The notes below the pieces were generated by a model that was not told the origin of the DNA, searched no databases, and worked only from the letters and a program-made list of their open reading frames with translations. The position numbers were made by a program, and so were the translations under genes. A DNA stretch of 6,693 nt from Bacteriovorax stolpii (GTDB taxonomy: Bacteria > Bdellovibrionota > Bacteriovoracia > Bacteriovoracales > Bacteriovoracaceae). The stretch covers positions 1-6,693 of the forward strand of contig CAMAYW010000134.1 of NCBI GenBank assembly GCA_945862475.1, written 5' to 3'. Positions 1 to 6,193 of this stretch are shown piece by piece (position 1 is the first letter of the stretch; each line of letters begins with the position of its first letter).

Positions 1-495
1 GACATTTGTTAACGGTATTTTTCCTTTCTCTAAAATAATAGAGATAGACCCCGTTCTTTGTTGATTTTGGTCTTCCTTAAGACTTAATTCCACCATACGA
101 CTTGAAATGAGAGTGTATTCATAGAGATCATTGATAATACTTTCTTTACCTTTTGCGTCTCTAACAATGGCAAGGTTGTTAAAAACGGTGACGTCTGCTG
201 TGAAATCTTGATTAATGACTGGAGACTTACTATCTCCACATAAAAGATTAAGTGCCGCCCCTTCTGCTGTTTTTAAATACTGAACCTGGCACTTTAACTT
301 ACCGGAAAAAATTCCCTCACAAAGACCCTCTTTATCTACACTCTTTGGGGCCACAACAACCCGGCATGTTCCTTTGTCACCTTTAGCGATGAGAGCACTG
401 GGAGTTTCGCAGTTTTTTTGAAGATCCTCTCCAACATCCGCATAGGAAAGACCACAAATAGAGAGTGATAAAAGAATGGATAAAACGGTTTTCAA
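1..495 (-). CDS. Secreted hypothetical protein, N-terminal part (TTG start)
   Basis: This partial gene runs off the left edge of the window; 165 codons are visible with no stop, so the C-terminus is missing. I do not recognise a family. The frame opens at a TTG codon (495-493), because no in-frame ATG lies between it and the ribosome binding site. The first 19 residues (MKTVLSILLSLSICGLSYA) form a typical Sec signal peptide with probable cleavage after A19. Cys14 lies in the hydrophobic core, and the residue before it is Ile, so it is a poor lipobox. The mature part carries five cysteines (residues 29, 44, 59, 69, 86), which suggests disulfides in a periplasmic or exported protein, followed by a mixed beta-rich stretch. 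It is transcribed divergently from the TIGR03546-like gene. The coding call is strong because the frame is open, the signal peptide is clean and the ribosome binding site is well placed. Function is unknown. Confidence 0.8.
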   Translation of the reverse strand, partial: MKTVLSILLSLSICGLSYADVGEDLQKNCETPSALIAKGDKGTCRVVVAPKSVDKEGLCEGIFSGKLKCQVQYLKTAEGAALNLLCGDSKSPVINQDFTADVTVFNNLAIVRDAKGKESIINDLYEYTLISSRMVELSLKEDQNQQRTGSISIILEKGKIPLTNV

Positions 496-501
496 TGGAG
501 G

Positions 502-507
502 CTCCCC
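502..507 (-). promoter_or_regulatory. Shine-Dalgarno site fixing a TTG start
   Basis: On the minus strand the sequence reads GGGGAG, six bases before the TTG at 495. An ATG a little upstream (524-522) is out of frame and reaches a stop after nine codons, so this site decides the start of the secreted protein. Confidence 0.65.
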
Positions 508-522
508 AACAAATTTTTTCGC

Positions 523-528
523 ATTATA
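523..528 (-). promoter_or_regulatory. Possible -10 element for the secreted-protein gene
   Basis: The minus strand carries a perfect TATAAT here, about 27 bases before the TTG start, which would give a short leader just long enough for the GGGGAG site. No good -35 hexamer sits at the usual 16-18 base spacing; the nearest T-rich candidate (TTTCAA) is about 20 bases away. The rest of the divergent gap (529-704) shows only a weak plus-strand -10-like TAGAAT at 670-675 and no clear operator or RNA structure. The call is tentative. Confidence 0.4.
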
Positions 529-704
529 AACCAAATACGAAGGCATGCTTGAAACACTGTAAAAATGACTAAGCTCGATGGGATTCCTTATTAATACAGA
601 CAGTTGGGTAACTTCCCTTAACGCCCTGCTTTTGTTTTCTTAGTTGTAGCAAAAATCTTCCCTCGAAATTAGAATTTAACCCTAGGAAATTTTAAGGAGA
701 GCCC

Positions 705-1232
705 ATGGGATTAATTCTCAAACAACTATTTGCTTTTATTAAGTTACTTAACTCCGATACCGGAACCATTTCACTCGCTTTAGGGATGACTTGTGGGTTT
801 ATTTTAGGCATGACTCCTACACTTTCTCTCCATAGCTTGTTGGTTTTTCTGATCCTATTCTTTTTTAGAATTCAGATCGGTGCAGCCTTTGTTACTGCTT
901 TCTTTTTCAAATTTATAGCGTTTTTATTGGATCCTCTTTTTCATTCCGTAGGGACGAAGGTTTTAGAAATGAATTCCCTTCAATCTGTTTTCACTACTCT
1001 CTATAATATGCCGATTATTCCTTTTACTCGCTTCAATAATTCAATTGTGATGGGATCCGCTGTCGTGACTTTTCTCCTCTCTCCCGTTGTCTTTTTATTA
1101 AGCCAGTACTTTATTAAGAAATATCGTGAAATCTTTGTTGCTCGCTTTAAAGAAACTAAAGTTTGGAAGGCCGTCGAAGCTACCAAATTTTATCAGTGGT
1201 ACTACAAATACGATCAATATAGCTGGAAATAA
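705..1232 (+). CDS. Small inner-membrane protein, TIGR03546 / DUF2062-like
   Basis: This is a 175-residue membrane protein of unknown biochemical role. From memory, it matches the uncharacterised family TIGR03546, whose members are usually encoded immediately upstream of a TIGR03545 member, exactly as here. The pattern at residues 25-41 (small residues, G-F-I-L-G-M-T-P) followed by an FFFRIQ stretch and a DP at 76-77 resembles the DUF2062 layout of a glycine-rich helix, a P-containing turn, a second helix, R-x-N/Q and N/D-P. Hydrophobic segments lie at about 21-38, 43-75 (probably a helical pair) and 113-135. They are followed by a basic, aromatic-rich cytoplasmic-type tail (KKYREIF... KFYQWYYKYDQYSWK). 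The ATG is preceded by AAGGAG (694-699) with five bases between. The stop is only 12 bases before the next gene, so the two are almost certainly translated from one mRNA. Family assignment is fairly firm; function is unknown. Confidence 0.82.
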   Translation: MGLILKQLFAFIKLLNSDTGTISLALGMTCGFILGMTPTLSLHSLLVFLILFFFRIQIGAAFVTAFFFKFIAFLLDPLFHSVGTKVLEMNSLQSVFTTLYNMPIIPFTRFNNSIVMGSAVVTFLLSPVVFLLSQYFIKKYREIFVARFKETKVWKAVEATKFYQWYYKYDQYSWK

Positions 1233-1244
1233 TCAGGAATCATT

Positions 1245-3131
1245 ATGACAAACACACAAGATAAAAAAATGAAAAAGAAAGGTCCGATTCGTTTTGAAGC
1301 GATTATACCTGTAGGTGTGATTTCAGCCCTCACGTTAGGCTACTTCTCCTATTACTTTGATGGCCACATGAAAAAATTATTTGAATATGTGGGGACAGAA
1401 GTGAATGGCGCCGAGGTGAATGTTGAGTCAGTCAAAACGAGTTTCCTAAAGGGCTCCTTTGATCTCAATCGCCTTCAAGTCACAAATCCCGAAAGGCCTT
1501 CTCACAATTCTTTAGAGATCGGAAACATTCACTTTAAATACCTCTGGGATGCTCTTCTTCGAATGAAGTTTGTGGTGGAGGATGCGAGTATTAATAATAT
1601 TCAGATCTCAAAACCAAGATCAAAACCAGGATACGTTCTTCCTCCTAAGCCAGCTTCGCCTAGCAAAATGGAAGAAATCCAGCACCAAGTCATGAGTCAG
1701 ATAAAAAATAAGTATGGCGGCAACATGCTTGGGGACGTGATGGGGATTCTCGAAGGTGGAGACTTTGAGGGAAAACTGCAGGAAATTCGAGAGACACTGA
1801 AATCAGAAGAAAGACTTAAATCAATGATCTCTGATGTTAATACAAAAAAAACATTCTGGGATGGTAGAGTGAAAGAACTCTCTGACACTACAAAAGTAAA
1901 AGAAATTGAAAAGACTCTCCAAATAGTGAAGGCCGAGAAAAATTTTTTAAAACAAGCTGAAGGGATAAAAAAACTTTCTGAGTTACTAAAAGATGTAGAG
2001 AAGCAGTATAAAGAAGCAGAAAAATCTTCTAAGCAGCTTCAGGCAGAGGTAAAAACTCTTTCTCAGTACCCAGCTGAACTACAGACTCTCGTTAATGAAG
2101 ACATTGCGGCCTTAAAAGATCGCTTCTCTGTTCCGAAGGTGGACTTCAAAGATATGGCGATGAATCTTTTTGCTGGTGAATTTGCTGGTTATATTGTGAA
2201 AGCAAGAAAGTATCAAGCAGTGGCAGAGCAATATCTTCCTGAGAAAAAACAAGATCAGGATGTCGTAGTACCTCCCAAGAGATCTGAGGGAAAAAGTTAT
2301 CAATTCCCCATCACCGCAGGCTATCCACTTTTTTGGTTAAAGCGCGCTGCCATCAGCTCCACTGGAACAGCAGACTCATTCTCTGGAAACGTCTCGGGAG
2401 AGCTCACGAACGTTACGACATCTCCTAAACAAATTGGAAAACCCATTGTCCTTCTTATGAAAGGAGACTTCCCTTCAGCGAAAGTTTCTGGTGCCAAGAT
2501 CAAGATCACTGCTGACTTTACAAAAGAAGTTGGACGTCAATCAGCTCTTATTGAAGTGAACTCATTTGAAGTTCCTGAGAAAATGTTTGTGAATGATGAT
2601 AAACTTAAATTTGGTCTTTCTGGTGCCACTGGATCCACCACCATTAATGCTTCTCTTCAGGATAAAGACATTAAAATGAGCTGGATTTCTGCTCTAACAA
2701 AGCCTAAGTTTGTTGTCGAGACACAGAATAAAATCGCTAAAGAAATCCTCTCAAACGTCGTGAATAATATTCCAGTCATTAACATCGACGGTACGGCGAG
2801 CGGAACCTTTTCAAATCTCAATATGGCACTTTCTTCAAATCTAGGAAATGAACTTGGGGAGGGATTTCAGCGCGAAATAGGAGCAAAAGTCTCTGAAGCT
2901 CAAAAGAAAATTGAAGCCATGATTGATGAAAAAATTAATAAACCGAAAGCAGAACTCATGGCCGCTCTTGGTGGTAATACAAGTAATCTCAAATCCATTG
3001 GAGATCTTCAGGCACTTTATAAAAAGAATGAAGTGCGAATTCAAGAAGAGATTAAAAAGCTCCAAAAAAATGGAGGCATCGATAAACTAAAGGAACAGGG
3101 TAAAAAGATTTTTAAAGGAATAAAATTCTAA
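1245..3131 (+). CDS. Membrane-anchored AsmA-like coiled-coil protein, TIGR03545 type
   Basis: This is a 628-residue protein of the uncharacterised TIGR03545 family (recognised from memory by partner gene, length and architecture). A short basic N-terminus (KKMKKKG) precedes one transmembrane helix at about 18-38, giving an inner-membrane anchor with the bulk in the periplasm. Residues 50-125 have the AsmA/DUF748-like pattern: a V-E-x-V-K-T-S-F-L-K-G-S-F-D-L start, then L-Q-V-T-N-P, then N-S-L-E-I-G and a closing beta strand (ASINNIQISKP). Residues 175-300 are charged and heptad-like, a probable long coiled coil. Residues 350-530 are rich in beta strands and glycine, again AsmA-like, with GTASGTFSNLNMALSSNLG near the end. 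Residues 540-625 form a second charged helical region. AGGA (1235-1238) lies six bases before the ATG. The gene is second in the operon and ends inside the terminator hairpin. A structural or lipid-handling envelope role is inferred from the AsmA resemblance only. Confidence 0.82.
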   Translation: MTNTQDKKMKKKGPIRFEAIIPVGVISALTLGYFSYYFDGHMKKLFEYVGTEVNGAEVNVESVKTSFLKGSFDLNRLQVTNPERPSHNSLEIGNIHFKYLWDALLRMKFVVEDASINNIQISKPRSKPGYVLPPKPASPSKMEEIQHQVMSQIKNKYGGNMLGDVMGILEGGDFEGKLQEIRETLKSEERLKSMISDVNTKKTFWDGRVKELSDTTKVKEIEKTLQIVKAEKNFLKQAEGIKKLSELLKDVEKQYKEAEKSSKQLQAEVKTLSQYPAELQTLVNEDIAALKDRFSVPKVDFKDMAMNLFAGEFAGYIVKARKYQAVAEQYLPEKKQDQDVVVPPKRSEGKSYQFPITAGYPLFWLKRAAISSTGTADSFSGNVSGELTNVTTSPKQIGKPIVLLMKGDFPSAKVSGAKIKITADFTKEVGRQSALIEVNSFEVPEKMFVNDDKLKFGLSGATGSTTINASLQDKDIKMSWISALTKPKFVVETQNKIAKEILSNVVNNIPVINIDGTASGTFSNLNMALSSNLGNELGEGFQREIGAKVSEAQKKIEAMIDEKINKPKAELMAALGGNTSNLKSIGDLQALYKKNEVRIQEEIKKLQKNGGIDKLKEQGKKIFKGIKF

Positions 3132-3164
3132 AAAAAAAGCCCCGATATTCGGGGCTTTTTTTTT
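3130..3164. terminator. Bidirectional rho-independent terminator between convergent genes
   Basis: A perfect seven-pair GC-rich stem, GCCCCGA (3139-3145) with TCGGGGC (3149-3155) around a TAT loop, is flanked by nine A on the left and nine T on the right. Read from either strand it is a hairpin followed by a U-tract, so it can end both the TIGR03545-type gene and the E1 gene. The whole gap between these genes is 31 bases, and each stop codon overlaps an A/T arm of the element. Confidence 0.95.
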
Positions 3165-5334
3165 AGTAAGAAAGTAATTTCCTGAGGGCCACGACCACAT
3201 CACTTGTTTGAGGAAGAATAACCTCCTCTAAATCTGGACAATAAGCAACGTGAGTATCTTTAGAGCACACTCTGAGAATAGGAGCATCTAGAGATTCAAA
3301 GGCTTCCTCATTCACACGGGCAGCAATTTCTCCAGCAAATCCTGATGTCTTATGTTCTTCATGACAAATAAGGAGTCTGTGAGTTTTCTTAAGTGATTTA
3401 TAAACAGCTTCAAAATCAAATGGAGCAATTGTTCTTGGATCTAAAATCTCAATTGAATAGCCTTCTTTTTCTAATTCTTTTGCCGCTTCAACTGACTTTT
3501 GAACGAGTGCACCCCATGCAACAATGGTTGCATCCTTCCCTTCTTTCACCATACGAGCTTTACCAAATGGGATCATGTACTCCTCACCTGGATCAGCTGA
3601 GCGATTATAGCCTTGGTAGTAAAGATGCTTGTGTTCAAGAAACATAACAGGGTCATCACAACGGATGGCCGTTCGGAGTAAACCAATCGCATCAAGGGCG
3701 TTTGATGGGTAAAGAACTCTGATTCCTGGATTATGGGTAAAGAGTGACTCTCCCGACTGTGAGTGATACATGGCCCCACCACGAAGGTAACCACCAATTG
3801 GAACTCTTACAACCATGGGACATTTAAAGTCTCCACCAGAGCGGTATCTTGTGGTCGCCATTTCATTTTTAAGCTGCATATATGCAGTCCAGATGTAGTC
3901 AAAGAACTGAATCTCAACCACTGGCTTTAAGCCTCTCATCGCCATTCCAATCGCTCGTCCAATGATATTGGCCTCAGCTAGAGGTGAGTTAAAAACTTGC
4001 CCAGGAAGACCAGCTTTTTGAACACCATGAGTAACCTTGAACACTCCACCCTTTCCTTTAAGATCAGGGTTGTCGTATTTTTCCACTTCAGTAAAATCCG
4101 CAACATCTTCTCCAAAGACCATCATGAGTGGATTCTTTTTGATCTCTGACTTTAAAGTCATATTCACTGCAGTAGCGAGAGGAATATCTTCCTTACCAGA
4201 AAAAGTAGGAGTCGTTTCAAACGCACTAGAAGTGGGATCAACGTCAGGTGAATACAAATGATCATTAAAAGTTGATTTTTCTGGCCAAGGAGTTTCAAGA
4301 GAACGAGTCATCGCCTCTCTCACTTCTTTCGTTGCTTCATCTAAGTGGGCCTTCACTTCGTCTGAAGTCATGAGACCCGTTTCCGTTAAAAATTTTGGAT
4401 AAGAATTAAAAACATCTTTAGCTGCTTCATCAGCTAAATCTTCTTTGGTTCGGTAATAAGAGTGATCATCAGAGAGAGAGTGAGAATAGGGACGAGTCAC
4501 TTCCGCGTGAACGAGAACAGGACCATTCCCAGCTCGAAGATATTTTTCTGCTTCAACCATGGTGTTAAAAGAATCGATTGGGCAGTTTCCATCACAAGTA
4601 AAAATCTTAAGCCCAGGGAAATTTGCGAGGGCAACTGAAATAGAAGCTCCCGGAGTTTGAACTCTGACAGGAACTGAAATCGCATAGCCATTATCTTCAA
4701 TCATGAAGAGAACTGGGAGTTTATTCACACAAGCAGTAGTGATTCCTTCCCAGAATTCACCTTGTGAAGTTGTCCCATCGCCACTTGAAACGTAGACAAT
4801 TTCTTGGTCGTGATAAACGGGAGAATCTTTAAGATTCATTCTCTTTAAATGAAGTCCAGCTTCCGCAATTCCCACGGCCTGAAGAAATTGTGTTCCCGTA
4901 CATGAGGATTTAGAAACAATATTGAGTTTTACATTTCCCCAGTGGGCCGGCATTTGTCTACCATGAGAGGCCGTATCACCAGTATTTCCGTTTGCCTGAC
5001 AAAGCATTTCGTAAGGAGTGACTCCAAGGCCAAGACATAAAGCACGGTCTCGGTAGTAGGGAATAAAATAATCATGCTTTGGTTTTAAAACTTTTGCGGC
5101 CGCAGAAAGAATCCCCTCGTGACCAGCACCAGAGATTTGGAAAAAAGCTTTGTTTTGCTTTTTCATCGTGATTTCTGCATCATCCGTTTTTCTTGATAGA
5201 TAAACGTTTTTGAGAAACCATGAAAGGTCAGCCTTCGTGAGCTTATGTTTTTTGATAAGATCTAATTTTTTATTATAAGCTGGATTCGATTTAGACACTG
5301 AAGTGCCCCCTGTTTCTGATACGTTTGTGCGCAT
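3163..5334 (-). CDS. 2-oxo acid dehydrogenase E1, fused alpha and beta subunits (branched-chain type likely)
   Basis: This thiamine-diphosphate enzyme performs oxidative decarboxylation of 2-oxo acids and acyl transfer to the lipoyl group of E2; the likely substrates are the 2-oxo acids of Val, Leu and Ile. Residues 30-345 are the alpha part. They hold the ThDP/Mg motif from GDG (185-187) to EDNGYAIS (N215), and a loop RPYSHSLSDDHSYYR (281-295) that resembles the branched-chain E1 phosphorylation loop (SDD) more than the pyruvate type (SDPG). A linker of about 345-382 leads to the beta part. That part has GED with the ThDP-contacting Glu (E409), EIQFFDYI (474-481), the active-site HSQS (H524), and an ALRKLLSY end matching branched-chain E1 beta. 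The total of 723 residues fits a fusion of two usual-length subunits. The ATG follows AGGGGTGAT. No E2 or E3 gene is adjacent, and the gene ends at a terminator. An acetoin or pyruvate E1 is a less likely alternative. Confidence 0.92.
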   Translation of the reverse strand: MRTNVSETGGTSVSKSNPAYNKKLDLIKKHKLTKADLSWFLKNVYLSRKTDDAEITMKKQNKAFFQISGAGHEGILSAAAKVLKPKHDYFIPYYRDRALCLGLGVTPYEMLCQANGNTGDTASHGRQMPAHWGNVKLNIVSKSSCTGTQFLQAVGIAEAGLHLKRMNLKDSPVYHDQEIVYVSSGDGTTSQGEFWEGITTACVNKLPVLFMIEDNGYAISVPVRVQTPGASISVALANFPGLKIFTCDGNCPIDSFNTMVEAEKYLRAGNGPVLVHAEVTRPYSHSLSDDHSYYRTKEDLADEAAKDVFNSYPKFLTETGLMTSDEVKAHLDEATKEVREAMTRSLETPWPEKSTFNDHLYSPDVDPTSSAFETTPTFSGKEDIPLATAVNMTLKSEIKKNPLMMVFGEDVADFTEVEKYDNPDLKGKGGVFKVTHGVQKAGLPGQVFNSPLAEANIIGRAIGMAMRGLKPVVEIQFFDYIWTAYMQLKNEMATTRYRSGGDFKCPMVVRVPIGGYLRGGAMYHSQSGESLFTHNPGIRVLYPSNALDAIGLLRTAIRCDDPVMFLEHKHLYYQGYNRSADPGEEYMIPFGKARMVKEGKDATIVAWGALVQKSVEAAKELEKEGYSIEILDPRTIAPFDFEAVYKSLKKTHRLLICHEEHKTSGFAGEIAARVNEEAFESLDAPILRVCSKDTHVAYCPDLEEVILPQTSDVVVALRKLLSY

Positions 5335-5339
5335 AGTAA

Positions 5340-5348
5340 ATCACCCCT
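5340..5348 (-). promoter_or_regulatory. Strong Shine-Dalgarno site of the E1 gene
   Basis: The minus strand reads AGGGGTGAT five bases before the ATG at 5334. It lacks only one base of the extended anti-SD complement AGGAGGTGAT, which supports this start and a translation signal independent of the upstream lipoprotein gene. The 73-base gap between the two genes (5335-5407) shows no hairpin terminator; a -10-like TAAGAT there lacks a convincing -35. Confidence 0.6.
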
Positions 5349-5407
5349 AAAAATTGCCCACATCTTACCCTTTGAGAAGAGGAAAATCTACCTTTTGAAA
5401 ACGGGAA

Positions 5408-6097
5408 TTATTTCTCTATGTGTTGGAAACGATACAAATTTCGAAATGAGACTCCCATGGCCCTCGCTGAGATGTACATGATCTGATTTTCATCCGGAAT
5501 AAGAATGCTGAATTCCCACATCCCTTCCTTCAAATGCTTTACATCCTCAATGATTCCTTGCCCATCGATCCAGATCTCTGGAGCTTCAGGTAATTCAATG
5601 GAATGATTGTTTTTATCAGCAAACCTTAATCTAAGAGTCAGACGATATTCTTGATTACTGATGAGAGTGATTTTCGTGTTTGATTTATGGGGTTTATTTA
5701 AATGAACTTTAAATTGCTCTTTAAGTGCCTTCTCTTTGTAATAAAGATCAATATTCTTCGCCTTAACGTCCTCTTCTTTCTCTATTTTTAAGTAGTAGCG
5801 GCCAACTAAAGCACGATGAAAATCGAAATCAATTTTTTTCCCCTCTTTAATTCTAAGGGCGAGATCTTTTTGATCACAATCGACATACTTGCCTTCACTA
5901 TTTTTTAACTCCACATAAAGGTAATAGGAAATATCTTCTTCCATTTCTTTAGCGGGATAAATAAGAACTTTACTCCGAGTGAAATCCACTTCACCCATCT
6001 TGATTTTGGGCTCTTCATAGGAAGCGATTTTTCTTTGAGGCCCAAGATTTGAGCAAGAAGAAATAGAAATAAGAAGAAGGAGGAGAACTGTTCTCAC
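5408..6097 (-). CDS. Hypothetical lipoprotein, beta-rich, possibly two Ig-like domains (GTG start)
   Basis: I do not recognise a named family. The 229-residue product starts with a lipoprotein signal, MRTVLLLLLISISSC, with lipobox ISSC and lipidated Cys15. Serine follows at +2 rather than aspartate, so the outer membrane is the expected destination by the usual +2 rule, though that rule is not secure outside enterobacteria. After a short polar linker (16-35) the chain is strand-rich. Residues 40-131 and 140-229 appear to be two copies of one fold: an alternating YYLYVEL or YRLTLRLRF strand, a D/N-rich turn, a hydrophobic-polar strand (LALRIKEG or EIWIDGQG), then a G-x-[YW] strand (VGRYYLKIE or EGMWEFSIL). 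The start is GTG (6097-6095), preceded by AAGG (6103-6106) at five bases; an in-frame TAG upstream closes the frame. It is 73 bases upstream of the E1 gene on the same strand, so co-transcription is possible. Surface or envelope binding is speculation. Confidence 0.8.
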   Translation of the reverse strand: MRTVLLLLLISISSCSNLGPQRKIASYEEPKIKMGEVDFTRSKVLIYPAKEMEEDISYYLYVELKNSEGKYVDCDQKDLALRIKEGKKIDFDFHRALVGRYYLKIEKEEDVKAKNIDLYYKEKALKEQFKVHLNKPHKSNTKITLISNQEYRLTLRLRFADKNNHSIELPEAPEIWIDGQGIIEDVKHLKEGMWEFSILIPDENQIMYISARAMGVSFRNLYRFQHIEK

Positions 6098-6113
6098 AAT
6101 GACCTTATCGGTC

Positions 6114-6143
6114 GATATAGAAAAGGTCCTAATGATTGACTAA
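6114..6143 (-). promoter_or_regulatory. Weak candidate promoter for the lipoprotein gene
   Basis: The lipoprotein gene must have its own promoter if the terminator upstream works. On the minus strand, TTAGTC (6143-6138) and TATATC (6119-6114) are separated by 18 bases, a loose match to sigma-70 boxes (four of six at the -10), leaving about 16 bases to the GTG. Nothing better is seen in this short gap. Confidence 0.3.
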
Positions 6144-6151
6144 TAAGAGGT

Positions 6152-6182
6152 TAAAGAAAAGAGGGTCCCAAAGGGACCCTCT
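6152..6182 (-). terminator. Rho-independent terminator of the subtilase gene
   Basis: A perfect ten-pair stem, AGAGGGTCCC (6160-6169) with GGGACCCTCT (6173-6182) and a three-base AAA loop, begins 12 bases after the protease stop in the minus direction. On the minus strand it is followed by TTTTCTTT, a U-rich tract that gives it direction. On the plus strand the bases after the stem (ATCATG) are not T-rich, so it acts mainly on the minus strand. It separates the protease from the lipoprotein gene. Confidence 0.9.
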
Positions 6183-6193
6183 ATCATGTTTCA

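Noticed and set aside
644..675. Possible plus-strand promoter TTGTAG ... TAGAAT before the TIGR03546-like gene
   Set aside because: The -35 box matches only three of six bases and the spacing is 20 bases, so it is too weak to list as a feature, although a promoter must lie somewhere in this gap.
1001..1186. Minus-strand open frame of 61 codons inside the TIGR03546-like gene
   Set aside because: It lies wholly antisense to a well-supported membrane-protein gene and its product shows no recognisable feature.
3393..3647. Plus-strand open frame of 84 codons inside the E1 gene
   Set aside because: It is antisense to conserved E1 beta sequence, has no convincing ribosome binding site and yields a low-complexity Leu/Gln-rich product.
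4037..4261. Plus-strand open frame of 74 codons inside the E1 gene
   Set aside because: It is a shadow of the linker and beta-subunit coding region; the opposite strand is clearly the coding one.
5096..5103. NotI-type palindrome GCGGCCGC, possibly a cloning scar
   Set aside because: It encodes an in-frame Ala run within conserved E1 alpha sequence, so it is native coding DNA.
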